From Bradymonas sediminis (GTDB taxonomy: Bacteria > Myxococcota_A > Bradymonadia > Bradymonadales > Bradymonadaceae): a stretch of DNA of 64,000 nt. The DNA is taken from assembly GCF_003258315.1 (NCBI RefSeq), contig NZ_CP030032.1, positions 3,784,501 to 3,848,500 on the forward strand, read 5' to 3'. The notes under the pieces were generated by a model. The model saw only the letters and a list, made by a program, of their open reading frames with translations. It was not told where the DNA came from and did no database searches. Numbering within the stretch: position 1 is the stretch's first letter; each line of letters begins with the position of its first letter. The translations under genes were made by a program, and so were the position numbers. Positions 43,009-52,837 of this stretch are shown here, piece after piece.

Positions 43009-43384
43009 TGCGCCCCGCGTAACCTCCCAGCCGTGTTTGGCCGAAGTTGCTCAACCTTTTTACCCCTATTGCATTCCCTTTCGGAAGCTGATATTGCTAA
43101 ACTCATTGGTGAGATGAATCTCATCATGAAATCTCGAAGAACGGTTGAAGCATCTCGGAGTTTGATTTTTATTTATGCATTTGTTTGGAAGTTTTTGGAG
43201 TGCAATACCTTCTCACCTTCCCGTATTCATTTGCCAAATAAATACCCTCTCTTTTGAGACGCTGAGTCTGAACTAAGAGATTGACGTTCGTAAGGGCGGA
43301 CGTCTTTTTCATGGGTTGTGCGACGTTCATTAGAACGCCAGCAGGATCAATCACGTATAATTAGTTTGAGCACAAGAGGACAGA
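43009..43384 (+). other. Long, AT-rich cspA-type leader region
   Basis: 376 bases without a gene and much richer in AT than its surroundings. GACGTTCG/CGGACGTC (43283-43304, loop TAAGGG) followed by TTTTT is terminator-like and sits 80 bases before the cold-shock ATG; TATAAT occurs at 43356-43361 but has no good -35. A long structured leader is usual for cold-shock genes, so regulation at the RNA level is plausible. Confidence 0.5.
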
Positions 43385-43597
43385 ATGTCGCAGAAAATTC
43401 AAGGTCGAGTGAAGTGGTTTAACGAAGACAAAGGTTACGGTTTTATCGAGCGCGATGACGGCGGCGAAGACGTATTCCTTCACTTCAGTGCGTTGTCGCA
43501 AAGCGGCTTCAAGACGATCGCAGAAGATGCGGCCGTCGAATTCGAAGTCGAGCCGGGACCGAAAGGACCGAAGGCTGCCAACGTCATTCAGCTTTAA
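43385..43597 (+). CDS. Cold-shock protein (CspA family)
   Basis: A 70-residue single-domain OB-fold protein binding single-stranded RNA and DNA. RNP1 KGYGFI and RNP2 VFLHF are exact. AGAGGA lies 7 bases before the ATG. Standard length. Family paralogues are usually several per genome, so no cspA-to-cspE symbol is given. Confidence 0.95.
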   Translation: MSQKIQGRVKWFNEDKGYGFIERDDGGEDVFLHFSALSQSGFKTIAEDAAVEFEVEPGPKGPKAANVIQL

Positions 43598-43677
43598 TTT
43601 AAAGCTGTTGACAGGCATATAGCCTGGACGCATTGCACGCTTCTTCGGCGTCTTGATTTCGTCAAATAAGTGTGTTG

Positions 43678-43711
43678 AAAAAACCGATTGCCTCTGGCGG
43701 TCGGTTTTTTT
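43678..43711 (+). terminator. Intrinsic terminator of the cold-shock gene
   Basis: AAAAAACCGATTGCC pairs with GGCGGTCGGTTTTTT (two G-T pairs), loop TCT. Confidence 0.88.
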
Positions 43712-43739
43712 ATTGCTTTTACCCGCTCAAGATCTGCTT

Positions 43740-44669
43740 ATGGCCATTCAGCATATCACCGCGCCGCAATATGCCCCGCCCGAGGTCCTCACCGAGGACA
43801 GCACGGCCGAGGCGATGGCCTTCTTGAGCGTCGACATTCCGCTGAACCTCTTCCAGTTGAGCTGGCTGGAGAATTACGGCATCGACTCCCCCCGAAAAGC
43901 CGACGCCTTCGTCTTTTTGGGCGTGCGCACCACCCGGGGAAGGCTGGCCGGCGTGGCGCTGCTGGTGGGGCGAAGCCTGCTGCTGGTTCATAGCCCAGAA
44001 GCCGGCGCGGCCGAGGCGCTCGGGCGCTGGGTGCGCGGCCAAGAGGTCCACCTGGACCACCTGGTCTCGGACACCCCGAGCGTCGATGCGTTCTGGCGAG
44101 GCTACGCCCACGCCGACGCACACCTCGAGGACCCACCGGCCCCGCTCCAGGCCCAAACCCACCGCGCTCAGATGCTCTACACCCTCGAGCGCCACCGCTG
44201 GAACTATTGCAACACCCTGCCCGAGCGCGCCGCCGCCGGCGTGCACCCGCGCCTCGCCCGACTCGACGAGATCGACGCCGTCTTCCTCGCCAGCGTGCGC
44301 ATGCACCGCGAGGAGACAAATATCGACCCGCTCGAAGACGATCCCGACGCCTTTCGCCGCCACGTCGCCCATCGCATCAGCAACGGGCGCTGCTACGTGC
44401 ACTTCGACGCGCACCGCCGCCTGCTGTTTAAGGCAGAGCTGTCGGCCCACTCGCGCTTCGGCGCGCAGGTCTCGGGCGTGTATACCGACCCGATTTGCCG
44501 GCAAAAAGGCATCGCGACCGCCGCGTTATTTGACATCTGCAAGCAGTTATTCGAGGGTGGGGCCCGAAGAGTCACGCTCTATGTGAACGACGACAACGAA
44601 GCTGCTCACCGCGTATATCGCAAGGTGGGCTTTGTGCCCCACGCGCCCTACCAAACCATCTTTGTCTAA
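43740..44669 (+). CDS. GNAT family N-acetyltransferase
   Basis: A 309-residue protein with an N-terminal half of unclear fold (about 1-160) and a C-terminal GNAT domain: YTDPICRQKGIATAALFDIC is the acetyl-CoA motif and TLYVNDDNEAAHRVYRKVGF the typical ending. Such two-part acetyltransferases occur in actinobacteria and deltaproteobacteria. ATG 43740 is used, as the open frame upstream crosses the preceding terminator. The substrate is unknown. It overlaps the GtrA gene. Confidence 0.83.
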   Translation: MAIQHITAPQYAPPEVLTEDSTAEAMAFLSVDIPLNLFQLSWLENYGIDSPRKADAFVFLGVRTTRGRLAGVALLVGRSLLLVHSPEAGAAEALGRWVRGQEVHLDHLVSDTPSVDAFWRGYAHADAHLEDPPAPLQAQTHRAQMLYTLERHRWNYCNTLPERAAAGVHPRLARLDEIDAVFLASVRMHREETNIDPLEDDPDAFRRHVAHRISNGRCYVHFDAHRRLLFKAELSAHSRFGAQVSGVYTDPICRQKGIATAALFDICKQLFEGGARRVTLYVNDDNEAAHRVYRKVGFVPHAPYQTIFV

Positions 44670-45225
44670 TCTGCGATCCGAAAACAGAGTCGATTACCCC
44701 GGCAACGAGCCGCTTGTGGCGGATCGCGCCCTTTTGGGCATCACCTTTTTGACCGTCGCGCGGGTCAAGCGCCTGGTCAAATTTGGGCTCGTCGGGGTCA
44801 GCGGCGTCTTCGTCAACCTGGTGGTCTTCGAGGCGCTATTTCGCCTGGGCGCCTTCCCTTTTTCGCTCGCCAATGCCGCCGGTATCGCGCTGAGCATCTT
44901 CACTAATTTCCTCCTAAATGACGCCTGGACCTGGGGCGACCGCAAAAAAGGCGCGCGTCGCCGCGACTGGTTCGCGCGTGTGGGAAAATATTATATCAGC
45001 GCCGCCGCCGCCGCCGGGGTTCAATTGGCCGTGGCCTGGGCGATGAACCACTATCTGCTGGGCCCAATCCAGCTCGACCTGCCGGCGGCGCTGGGCGGCG
45101 CCGGTCAAAGCGTAGATATCTCCCCGACCCTCGCGGTCCTCAGCGGCATCATCGTTGGGATGGGGATCAACTTTCTCGCAGGCCACCTCTGGGCCTTTCG
45201 CGATATCGAGGACGCCGCAGAATGA
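44662..45225 (+). CDS. GtrA family membrane protein
   Basis: About 187 residues with four hydrophobic helices. The family core LVKFGLVGVSGVFVNLVVFEAL and IFTNFLLNDAWTW, and the last GMGINFLAGHLWAFRD, are diagnostic for GtrA, which flips or supports transfer of polyprenyl-linked sugars in O-antigen glycosylation. The start is uncertain: TTG 44662 overlaps the GNAT gene, GTG 44716 would be more typical in length. The stop overlaps the next start in ATGA. Confidence 0.85.
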   Translation: MSNLRSENRVDYPGNEPLVADRALLGITFLTVARVKRLVKFGLVGVSGVFVNLVVFEALFRLGAFPFSLANAAGIALSIFTNFLLNDAWTWGDRKKGARRRDWFARVGKYYISAAAAAGVQLAVAWAMNHYLLGPIQLDLPAALGGAGQSVDISPTLAVLSGIIVGMGINFLAGHLWAFRDIEDAAE

Positions 45226-46037
45226 AGCCCAGTTCCGCCGACATCGACATCACGCCGCATCACACCAGCGCCCACGCGAGCCAGCGGGTTCGGCCCTGGC
45301 TGGTCGCCCTGAGCTGCCTGCTCTGCCTCGCGTATCTTGCGGGCTGCGGCACAACCGCCCAACAAACCCAGAGAGAACCCGAGCGCATCGTCGGCGCCCC
45401 GCCCTCGGCCGAAGAAGATCCCTTCTTCGTGCGCGGCACACCCGCCGAAGCCGAGCGCGTCGAGGCCCAGGGCGTCATCGAGCCCGACCAGCCCACCGAC
45501 CCCGCCATTGCCGAAGAATTACCCGAGCAGCCGGCGGCCCAGGACACACCGGCCCTGGCCATCGACAAGCCAGCGCCAGTGGCGCCAACGGCGCCAACCG
45601 AAACCGCCAAGCCCGAAATTCGCGCCGAAGAACCGCCGCGCCCCGAAGCCCCTCCGACGCCGGCGGCCAAGGTTATACCGCCGATGGTCAAACCCGAAAA
45701 AGCCCCGGCGATCACGCCCCCCGACGAGCCGAAGGTCGAGGTTGCCCCGCGCGGCGAATTGGCGGCTGTCGTGAAGCCCACGCCGCCGAAAACCCGGCCC
45801 GCGCCGCCCAAATCCCCCGAGGCGCCCCAATGCTTCTCCTGCGTCAAGATCTGCCCTCTTTCGGGCGATTGCGCCGCGGGCGATGAAGACATTATCTGCG
45901 GCTGGGGCACCCAGAAACAGGCCTCCGTGGCCAAAAAGCTCGCCCAGGCCCAGTGCGACGCGACCCTGGACATGGCGCGCCAGATGCCCGTCTGGAGCCG
46001 CATCGACGGCCAATGCCCGCCGGCGACCTGTCGCTAA
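45222..46037 (+). CDS. Proline-rich lipoprotein with Cys-rich C-terminal
   Basis: A 271-residue protein; signal LLCLAYLAGC (Cys42). A disordered Pro/Ala/Glu spacer (50-205) crosses or spans the periplasm, ending in a small Cys-rich domain (CFSCVKICPLSGDC...ICGWG...QCDATLDMARQMP...CPPATC). Overlaps gtrA by four bases, so coupled. No known family; the spacing suggests a periplasmic-spanning or surface role. Confidence 0.72.
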   Translation: MKPSSADIDITPHHTSAHASQRVRPWLVALSCLLCLAYLAGCGTTAQQTQREPERIVGAPPSAEEDPFFVRGTPAEAERVEAQGVIEPDQPTDPAIAEELPEQPAAQDTPALAIDKPAPVAPTAPTETAKPEIRAEEPPRPEAPPTPAAKVIPPMVKPEKAPAITPPDEPKVEVAPRGELAAVVKPTPPKTRPAPPKSPEAPQCFSCVKICPLSGDCAAGDEDIICGWGTQKQASVAKKLAQAQCDATLDMARQMPVWSRIDGQCPPATCR

Positions 46038-46070
46038 TATCGACCGAATTTCCCGGAAGAATCGACATTA

Positions 46071-46110
46071 AAAAAAGGCCGGTGAGTTTTGACACTCACC
46101 GGCCTTTTTT
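46071..46110. terminator. Bidirectional terminator
   Basis: AAAAAAGGCCGGTGAGT and ACTCACCGGCCTTTTTT form a 17-bp stem with loop TTTGAC, between the convergent lipoprotein and pdh units. Confidence 0.93.
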
Positions 46111-46163
46111 GATGCCGTGCACCCGACGGCCGAAGCCGCCGGGTGCTATTCAGAAGGAGCGGG

Positions 46164-47450
46164 TCATACCATCAGCAGCAACGGCGTCTCGAGCAAACGC
46201 TTGACGTGGGTGAGGAATTCAGCGCCCGTGGCGCCGTCCACCGCGCGGTGGTCACACGACAGCGTGACCTTCATGCGCGTGCCCACCTCAAGCTCGCCGT
46301 CGTCGTTGACCACCGGCGTCTTCTTGACCGCACCACACGCCAGAATACCGGCCTGGGGCGGGTTGATGATCGCCATGAAATGGTCGATGCCGAACATGCC
46401 GAGGTTGCTCACCGTGAAGGTGCCGCCGGTATATTCTTCGGGCTTAAGCTTCTTATCCTGCGCGCGCCCGGCGAGCTCACGGACCTCTTCGGAGATCTTG
46501 CGCAGACCCTTCTCATTGGCGAAGCGGATAGTCGGCGTAATCAGGCCCTCTTCGATAGCCACGGCCACGCCGACATGCACCTCGTCAAATTGCAGCAGAT
46601 GGTCGTCTTGGTACGAGACGTTCATCGCCGGGTACTCCTGCAGCGCGACCGCGCACGCCTTGACGATCATATCGTTGACCGAGACCTTGGCGTTGATATT
46701 GGCGGCCTTGAGCCCGGCGTTGATTTCTTTTCGCTTGGCCATCGCCGCCGCCATGTCGATATCCATGGTCAGCGTGAAATGCGGCGTCGATTGCCACACG
46801 CTTTGAAGGCGCTTGGCGATCGTCTTGCGCATCTGCGACAGCGGGACCTGCGTCCCGGCGGCCAGGCCGTCGGCCGAGGCGGCAGCGCTCGCAGCCTTGG
46901 GCGCCGGCGCAGCCTTCTTGGCGCCCTGGCTCTCCATGGCCGCCTCGACGTCGCGCTTAATCACGCGACCCGACGGCCCGCTGCCTTCAATCTCGCTGAG
47001 CTCAATGCCGGCGTCTTCGGCCATGCGCCGCGCCAACGGGCTCGACTTCACACGCCCATCAGACGCGCCGCCTTTGGCGGGCTTCGCCGCCGCTGCGCCA
47101 TCGTCGGCGGCATCTTCAGCGGGCAACTCTTCAGCGGGCGCCTCGTCAGCCTGCGCCGGCGCCGCCGCGCCACCACCCTCAAGCTCCTTGAGCAGCGCCG
47201 AGATATCCTCGCCTGCCTCGCCAACGATCGCCATCGCGTCGCCCACGGGCACCGCGTCACCGGCGGCCACCAATAATTTAAGCAGCGTCCCCTCGAAGAA
47301 GGATTCCATCTCCATGGTCGCCTTGTCGGTCTCGACCTCGGCGATCACCTGGCCTTCTTCGACGACGTCGCCCTCTTTGATCGTCCACTCGGCCAGGGTC
47401 CCCTCATCCATGGTGGGGCTCAACGCAAGCATCGTGATAACTTCGGCCAT
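46164..47450 (-). CDS. pdhC: Pyruvate dehydrogenase E2, dihydrolipoamide acetyltransferase
   Basis: Core component (428 aa) of the PDH complex. One lipoyl domain (1-80) with the lipoylated Lys43 in ETDKATME, an Ala/Pro linker, a peripheral-subunit-binding domain (about 133-170, SSPLARRMAEDAGIEL...GPSGRVIKRDV), and the catalytic domain ending in SCDHRAVDGATGAEFL with the active His and Asp. The lipoyl start (LALSPTMDEGTLAEW) is of PDH type. Last gene of pdhABC; E3 (lpd) is not in the window. Confidence 0.95.
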   Translation of the reverse strand: MAEVITMLALSPTMDEGTLAEWTIKEGDVVEEGQVIAEVETDKATMEMESFFEGTLLKLLVAAGDAVPVGDAMAIVGEAGEDISALLKELEGGGAAAPAQADEAPAEELPAEDAADDGAAAAKPAKGGASDGRVKSSPLARRMAEDAGIELSEIEGSGPSGRVIKRDVEAAMESQGAKKAAPAPKAASAAASADGLAAGTQVPLSQMRKTIAKRLQSVWQSTPHFTLTMDIDMAAAMAKRKEINAGLKAANINAKVSVNDMIVKACAVALQEYPAMNVSYQDDHLLQFDEVHVGVAVAIEEGLITPTIRFANEKGLRKISEEVRELAGRAQDKKLKPEEYTGGTFTVSNLGMFGIDHFMAIINPPQAGILACGAVKKTPVVNDDGELEVGTRMKVTLSCDHRAVDGATGAEFLTHVKRLLETPLLLMV

Positions 47451-47525
47451 AATATTCTCTCGCAGCGATATGTTCGCAAATAATCGTCTATTTATTTAGC
47501 TCAATCCAGTCATTCCCGCACGAAC

Positions 47526-48509
47526 TTAACTCTTCGTGTAGGTCGCCTTCTTGACCGCGGCAATCACGTCTTCGACCTTGGGAAGCGTCGCCGCCTCCAG
47601 GTTATAGGCGTAGGGCATCGGCACGTCGCGCTGGTGGATGCGGCCCACCGGGGCGTCGAGATAATCGAACAGCTCGCGCGCGATCCAATCGCTGACCGCG
47701 CCGCCCACCGACGCCATCGGCCAACCTTCTTCGACGATCACCGCGCGGTTGGTCTTCTTAACCGACTCGGCGATCATCTCGCGGTCGAAGGGACGAATCG
47801 TGCGAAGGTCGATGACCTCGGCGTCGATCCCCTCTTTGGCCAGCTCCTCTGCGGCGTCCAGGCACAGGTGGACCATGCGGCTCCAGGCGATCAGCGTGAC
47901 GTCTTTGCCGCCGCGCTTGATATCACCCTTGCCCATCGGGATCAGATACTCTTCCTCGGGCACCTCGCCCTCGGTACCGTAGAGAATCTCACCCTCGATA
48001 AAGATGACCGGGTCCGGGTCGCGGATGGCGGTCTTGAGCATACCCTTGGCGTCATAGGGCGTGGCGGGCATCATGACTTTGAGCCCCGGAATATGCGCGT
48101 ATTGCGCCTCCAACGACTGCGAGTGCTGCGCGCCGAGCGCGCCACCGGCGCCGCCGGCGCCCCGGATCACGATCGGGCAGCTCAAGGCGCCGCCCGACAT
48201 ATAACGCATCTTCGCCGCGGTGTTCACGACCTGGTCCAGGGCGAGGATGGCGAAGTTAAAGGTCATCATCTCGACGATGGGCTTGAGGCCGACCATCGCC
48301 GCGCCAATGCCCAGACCGGCAAAGCCAAGCTCGGCGATCGGCGTGTCGATGACGCGTTTTGCGCCAAATTGATCGAGCATCCCCTGGCTGACTTTATAGG
48401 CGCCGTTATATTCGGCGACCTCTTCACCCATGAGGAAGACGCTATCATCGCGCTCCATCTCCTCGACCATCGCTTCTCTAAGCGCTTCTCTAAATAAGAT
48501 TTTCCGCAT
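47526..48509 (-). CDS. pdhB: Pyruvate dehydrogenase E1, beta subunit
   Basis: Beta chain (327 aa) of the alpha2-beta2 E1. N-terminal FREALREAMVEEMERDDSVFLMGEEVAEYNGAYKVSQG pattern, ELGFAGLGIGAAMVGLKPIVE and PIGRVTGRD-type C-terminal (DAPVGRIHQRDVPMPYAYNLE). Helps bind thiamine diphosphate with the alpha chain. AAGGA precedes the ATG. Middle gene of the operon, 120 bases after pdhA. Confidence 0.95.
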   Translation of the reverse strand: MRKILFREALREAMVEEMERDDSVFLMGEEVAEYNGAYKVSQGMLDQFGAKRVIDTPIAELGFAGLGIGAAMVGLKPIVEMMTFNFAILALDQVVNTAAKMRYMSGGALSCPIVIRGAGGAGGALGAQHSQSLEAQYAHIPGLKVMMPATPYDAKGMLKTAIRDPDPVIFIEGEILYGTEGEVPEEEYLIPMGKGDIKRGGKDVTLIAWSRMVHLCLDAAEELAKEGIDAEVIDLRTIRPFDREMIAESVKKTNRAVIVEEGWPMASVGGAVSDWIARELFDYLDAPVGRIHQRDVPMPYAYNLEAATLPKVEDVIAAVKKATYTKS

Positions 48510-48629
48510 CGCGTTTCCTTAAATATGAACTCGCGGTGAACCGCGTTCAAAAAAATTTTCGCGCGCTCATTATGTGCGCGTCACACCTAATACTAAATCA
48601 CTGCACCGATGGCAGCCCCAGGGCATGGG

Positions 48630-49709
48630 TCAGTCAAACGCCCAGGGCCACTCCACGTAGACATCTTCGGTGAGCGCATCGAGGCTCGGGAAGTCTTCGC
48701 CGTCGGCGTGTTTGGCCGCGGCCTTCGCCTTGGCCTTGGCCTGGGCGTCGATCTCCTTGAGCTCGTCTTCGGTGCGAATTTTATTTTCGACCAACCACTG
48801 GGTGAAGCGCTGAATCGGGTCGCGCTGCTGCTCGCGGGTGACCTCATCTTTGGTGCGATAGGTCGCCGGGTCACTCATGGAGTGGCCGCGGTAGCGGTAG
48901 GTGTCGAGCTGAACCAGGGTCGGGCGGTTTTCTTTGCGCGCGTACTCCACGGCCTCCGAGATGGTCTCGTAGACCTTGAAGACGTCCTGAGCGTCCTCGA
49001 CCCGCACACCCTTCATATTGAAGCTGGCGGCCTTGGTCGACATATCTTCGACCGCGCTGATGCGATTCACCGCGGTGCCCATGCCGTAGCCGTTATTCTC
49101 GATGATATAAACCACCGGGAGATCCCAGATGGAGGCGAGGTTTAACGACTCGTGGAACGCGCCCTGGGGGACGGTGCCGTCGCCCATATAGACGATGCAG
49201 ACCGCGTCTTCTTCGCGGTATTTGGCCGCAAAGGCGACGCCGGTCGCGGTGGGAATCTGGCCGCCCACGATGCCCCAGCCGCCGTAGAACTTCTTGTCCA
49301 CGTCGAATAGGTGCATCGAGCCGCCTTTGCCCTTGGAGACGCCGCTGGCCTTGCCGTATAGCTCGGCCATGATGTCGTTCTCCTCCATGCCGCGCGCCAT
49401 CGCCTGGGCGTGCTCGCGGTAGCCGGCGACGACGTAGTCGCGGTCTTTAAGCGCGCCGATCGACCCGGCGGCCACGGCTTCCTGGCCGATATAGAGATGA
49501 CAAAAACCCTTGATCTTGCCCATCTGATAGGAACGCCCCGCCTGCTCCTCGAAGCGGCGCATGCGCACCATCAGATCGTACATCTCAACAAGCCGGTCGT
49601 CGCCGAGTTCTTTGCGCAAGCGCTTGCCGATCTTGGCGTCAAGCTTCGGCATCTCGCCCGTCTTCTTCTCGCCGGACTCGGTTGGTTTTTTAGACCCTTT
49701 TTTAGCCAT
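48630..49709 (-). CDS. pdhA: Pyruvate dehydrogenase E1, alpha subunit
   Basis: Alpha chain (359 aa). GFCHLYIGQEAVAAG near residue 75, the thiamine-binding motif GDGTVPQGAFHESLN...VVYIIENN, and the loop YRYRGHSMSDPATYR all match. The first 30 residues are a Lys-rich extension. The start is ATG 49709 with AGGGTGAG upstream; a longer frame to 49811 runs into the promoter region. First gene of pdhABC, which decarboxylates pyruvate to acetyl-CoA. Confidence 0.95.
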   Translation of the reverse strand: MAKKGSKKPTESGEKKTGEMPKLDAKIGKRLRKELGDDRLVEMYDLMVRMRRFEEQAGRSYQMGKIKGFCHLYIGQEAVAAGSIGALKDRDYVVAGYREHAQAMARGMEENDIMAELYGKASGVSKGKGGSMHLFDVDKKFYGGWGIVGGQIPTATGVAFAAKYREEDAVCIVYMGDGTVPQGAFHESLNLASIWDLPVVYIIENNGYGMGTAVNRISAVEDMSTKAASFNMKGVRVEDAQDVFKVYETISEAVEYARKENRPTLVQLDTYRYRGHSMSDPATYRTKDEVTREQQRDPIQRFTQWLVENKIRTEDELKEIDAQAKAKAKAAAKHADGEDFPSLDALTEDVYVEWPWAFD

Positions 49710-49736
49710 TCTGCTCACCCTATGACTGTCGTGTAT

Positions 49737-49742
49737 TTTATA
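49737..49742 (-). promoter_or_regulatory. Candidate -10 element for pdhA
   Basis: TATAAA on the minus strand, 28 bases before the pdhA start. The -35 is not clear, so this is a weak suggestion. Confidence 0.3.
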
Positions 49743-50005
49743 GCGAAGCGAATTGGAGTTACATATTCCGATACATATTATGGCAATAGTTCCCTCTAGC
49801 AGGCGCGTCAAGATATAAACCCGGGCAACCCGCCGCCCCGCGCGTAGAGCGGCTGAGGCGCTCCAGACATTCCCGCGCGAGCGATTCGGCGCGCAACCTA
49901 TGATTTCGCGCCAAGAGTCTATATTTAGTGGGAGTCGTCACAAGATTGTTCCGGGGCTGCGACGCGTTCAGCGCCGCGCCCGCCCATCGATTCCGAGCTT
50001 TTTGT

Positions 50006-50551
50006 ATGTCCGAGAATCACCCCGAATCAAGCCAGCCCGAACCGAGAGACGCCGACGCAGCCGAGTGGGACCTCGACGCCGAATGGGAGGCCGCGCGCGC
50101 GGCGACCGAGCGAGACCAGGCCAGCCCCCCCGGGGCCCAGGCTTGCGCGCATCGCGAGCCCCCGGCCGAAATCTCGGCCTACGCCTTATTATATACCGGC
50201 TTCTTGCTCGGCCCCCCGGCCACGCTGCTCGGCGTGCTCATCCTGATGGGCCGCCGCTTCCGCCTGCGCCCGCTCATCTTCGCGCTGGGCATCTGCGGGG
50301 CGACCTGGCTTGTATCCCAGGGCGCAACGCTCGGGCTGCGCGCGGACTGGACGCCGGCGAGCCTCCAGATCATGCGCACCGCGCTGAACTTCATCGCGGG
50401 CGTGGTCTTGCTCGGATTCGTCACGGCGAAGACCGATATTCAACTGGCCCACACCCCGAAGGTCTGGCTGAACACCGGCGTATTCTTTCTCATTTTGCTC
50501 CTCATTTCATCCTCACTCTCACCGACGGCTTTATTTTGGTTGGGACGCTAA
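50006..50551 (+). CDS. Four-helix membrane protein of unknown function
   Basis: A 181-residue protein with an acidic N-terminal region (1-65) and four hydrophobic segments (ISAYALLYTGFLLGPPATLLGVLI; LIFALGICGATWLVSQG; IMRTALNFIAGVVLLGFV; VWLNTGVFFLILLLISS). No family recognised. ATG 50006 has no good Shine-Dalgarno; a longer frame from 49928 is open. It is divergent from pdhA. Confidence 0.55.
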   Translation: MSENHPESSQPEPRDADAAEWDLDAEWEAARAATERDQASPPGAQACAHREPPAEISAYALLYTGFLLGPPATLLGVLILMGRRFRLRPLIFALGICGATWLVSQGATLGLRADWTPASLQIMRTALNFIAGVVLLGFVTAKTDIQLAHTPKVWLNTGVFFLILLLISSSLSPTALFWLGR

Positions 50552-50960
50552 TCGCGCCGCCGATTCCGTCCCTCGCGAACAGCGAGGCCCCGAATCTCTA
50601 CCAAGGAGGAAACCACCGATATCGACCGCTTTATCCCCCGACGCCGATACCCTTGGACCCGGTGGTTGGCGGTATTTGAAATTTTTCTGGTTGTCGGCAG
50701 CGCGATTTGTCTTGTAACCAAGATTAACACCCGTAAAACGAGTAAAACAGGTGTTTTATTGCGCCGCCAACTTCGCTACACTGGCGATCGAACGGATAGG
50801 GAGAGGCCAGAATCTCCCGCGCCACATGTCGGAATTGCTCAGTTATTCGCGTAGTGCTAGGCTCGCCTGCATGCGGTAACTCGGATAAAAGCATATCGAC
50901 GACCGGCCATACCGACATCTTACCAGCGAAGTTCTTATGAATATTAATTTGGAGTCGCAA
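50552..50960 (+). other. Gene-free region with an orphan ribosome site
   Basis: 409 bases. AAGGAGG at 50603-50609 is a perfect Shine-Dalgarno without an ATG, GTG or TTG at the right distance. The frame from ATC 50621 to TAG 50854 would give a 77-residue protein with one membrane helix (WLAVFEIFLVVGSAICLVTK). A hairpin ACACC/GGTGT near 50730-50755 encloses a repeated GTAAAAC. Either a non-standard start or a decayed gene. Confidence 0.35.
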
Positions 50961-52781
50961 ATGAAACGCAAGATAACAACCCTTCTTGCCGGACTTTTCG
51001 TCGCGTCCGCGATGGCGTGTACCGGTGACACGGTGAGCGATACGCACTCAACCAGCAACAACTGCCCTAGCGGGCAGCACCGCAACCCGGTCAGCGGGGC
51101 CTGCACTCCGAATAACTCGGGAGACACCGACGCCGGCGGCATCACCGACGGGTCGGGCGGCGATGGGGACACCAACCCCAACGTCAACAATAACCCCGAC
51201 CCCTCGACGCTCGAGGACTGGGAGGATGAGGACGGCGACGGCGTCGTAAACCGCCTGGATAACTGCCCCTTCCACAGCAACCCCGACCAGCTCGACAGCG
51301 ACGGCGACGGCGTGGGTGACGCCTGCGACAACTGCGTCAGCGTGGCCAACGCCGACCAGGCCGACAGCAACGGCGACGGCGTGGGCGACGCCTGCTCGGA
51401 CTCTGACCAACTCTACGACGCGAGCAAAGACCACGACGGCGACGGCGTGCCGACCGTCGACGATAATTGCCCTGACGTGGCCAACCCCGACCAGCTCGAC
51501 AGCGACGGCGACGGCCTGGGCGACGCCTGCGATAACTGCCCCTTCGTGGCCAACTACGACCAGACCGACACCAGCGGCAACGGCACCGGCGACGCCTGCG
51601 AGATCGCTCCCGCCGGCCCCATCTGCGCCACCCAGGAGAGCGAGTTCGTCCAGGTCAACCCCAATATCTATATCGTATTGGACCGCTCCGGCTCGATGAA
51701 TAGCACCCGCATGAACGCCGCCAAATCGGCGCTCAACACCATGGCCGACGAATTGGCGTCCACCGTTAACTTCGGCATCCTGGCCTATCCCGGCGGCAAC
51801 AACGCATGCAGCAGCTCGGGACAGGAGCTCCTGGATATGGGCTCGCACACCGCCAGCTCCGTCAAATCATCCTATTCCTCGGTCTACGGCAACGACGGCA
51901 CCCCGACCGGTGGCGCGCTCTATCAGATCCGCAATAATAGTCTCTATGACATCCCTGGCGACAGCCTCAATGACCTTCGCCCGAAGGTCGTCGTGCTCAT
52001 CACCGACGGTGACCCCAACGGCGGCTCCTGCGGCAACGGCAGCGCCCAGGGACACGCGGTCGCCGGCGCCCAGGCGCTGTATAACGACAATATTCCGGTG
52101 CACGTCATCGGCTACCAGGACGGTAACCCGACCTACCTCAACCAGATCGCCCAGGCCGGCGGGACCAACAGCTTTGTGCGCGCGGGCAACGCCACCCAAC
52201 TGGTCAACGAGCTTCGCCTGATCTCGGAGAACGTCATCTCCTGCTCCTACACCCTCAACGAGACCCCGCAGGACCCCAACAAGATCTGGGTCGAGATCAA
52301 CGGCACCCCGGTCCCCGAGGGCGGCGCCAACGGCTTCGACTACGACGCCGGCAGCAACTCGCTGTCCCTCTTTGGCACGGCCTGCGACACCCTCAAGAAT
52401 ACGCCGGCCAGCGCGCCGACCCCGCTTAAGATTTCGCTGGGTTGCGCGAGCACCTGCGAGGATATCAGCGAGGAGGTCTGCGACTATACCGACAATAACT
52501 GCAACGGTATTATCGACGAGGGCTGCGGCTCCTGCTCGCCGGAGATCTGCGACGGCATCGACAACAACTGCGACGGCGTCGTCGACGAAGGTTGCCCCGA
52601 GTGCTCGTTCTTCGGCGAGACCTGCGCGAGCTCCGCGGAGTGCTGCGACGGCACCTGTACCGACAACGTCTGCACCCCGCCGTGTCGCCCCACCGGCGTC
52701 ACCTGCGAGTCCAACAGCGACTGCTGCGCCGGCTCCTGCGCGGCTGACCGCGAAGGCAATAAGGTCTGCATCCTGGGCTAA
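50961..52781 (+). CDS. Lipoprotein with thrombospondin type-3, VWA and MopE-type modules
   Basis: A 606-residue surface protein; signal ends at Cys20 (FVASAMAC). About 85-215: thrombospondin type-3 repeats ([20 protein letters not shown]), which bind calcium. About 235-425: VWA domain with [13 protein letters not shown] and a conserved GTPTGGAL. About 497-545: two putative metal-binding MopE repeats ([30 protein letters not shown]). The end is Cys-rich, with two CxxxxECC/DCC units. GGAG is upstream of ATG 50961. Probably a calcium-dependent adhesin on the outer membrane. Confidence 0.85.
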   Translation: MKRKITTLLAGLFVASAMACTGDTVSDTHSTSNNCPSGQHRNPVSGACTPNNSGDTDAGGITDGSGGDGDTNPNVNNNPDPSTLEDWEDEDGDGVVNRLDNCPFHSNPDQLDSDGDGVGDACDNCVSVANADQADSNGDGVGDACSDSDQLYDASKDHDGDGVPTVDDNCPDVANPDQLDSDGDGLGDACDNCPFVANYDQTDTSGNGTGDACEIAPAGPICATQESEFVQVNPNIYIVLDRSGSMNSTRMNAAKSALNTMADELASTVNFGILAYPGGNNACSSSGQELLDMGSHTASSVKSSYSSVYGNDGTPTGGALYQIRNNSLYDIPGDSLNDLRPKVVVLITDGDPNGGSCGNGSAQGHAVAGAQALYNDNIPVHVIGYQDGNPTYLNQIAQAGGTNSFVRAGNATQLVNELRLISENVISCSYTLNETPQDPNKIWVEINGTPVPEGGANGFDYDAGSNSLSLFGTACDTLKNTPASAPTPLKISLGCASTCEDISEEVCDYTDNNCNGIIDEGCGSCSPEICDGIDNNCDGVVDEGCPECSFFGETCASSAECCDGTCTDNVCTPPCRPTGVTCESNSDCCAGSCAADREGNKVCILG

Positions 52782-52837
52782 GACGACCCGCGCGGGCGCC
52801 GCTTCGGCGGTGTCCGCGCGAACCCAGAAAGCACCCA

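Noticed and set aside
43033-43257. 74-residue plus-strand frame in the cold-shock leader
   Set aside because: No ribosome site, no domain, and it lies in the AT-rich leader region.
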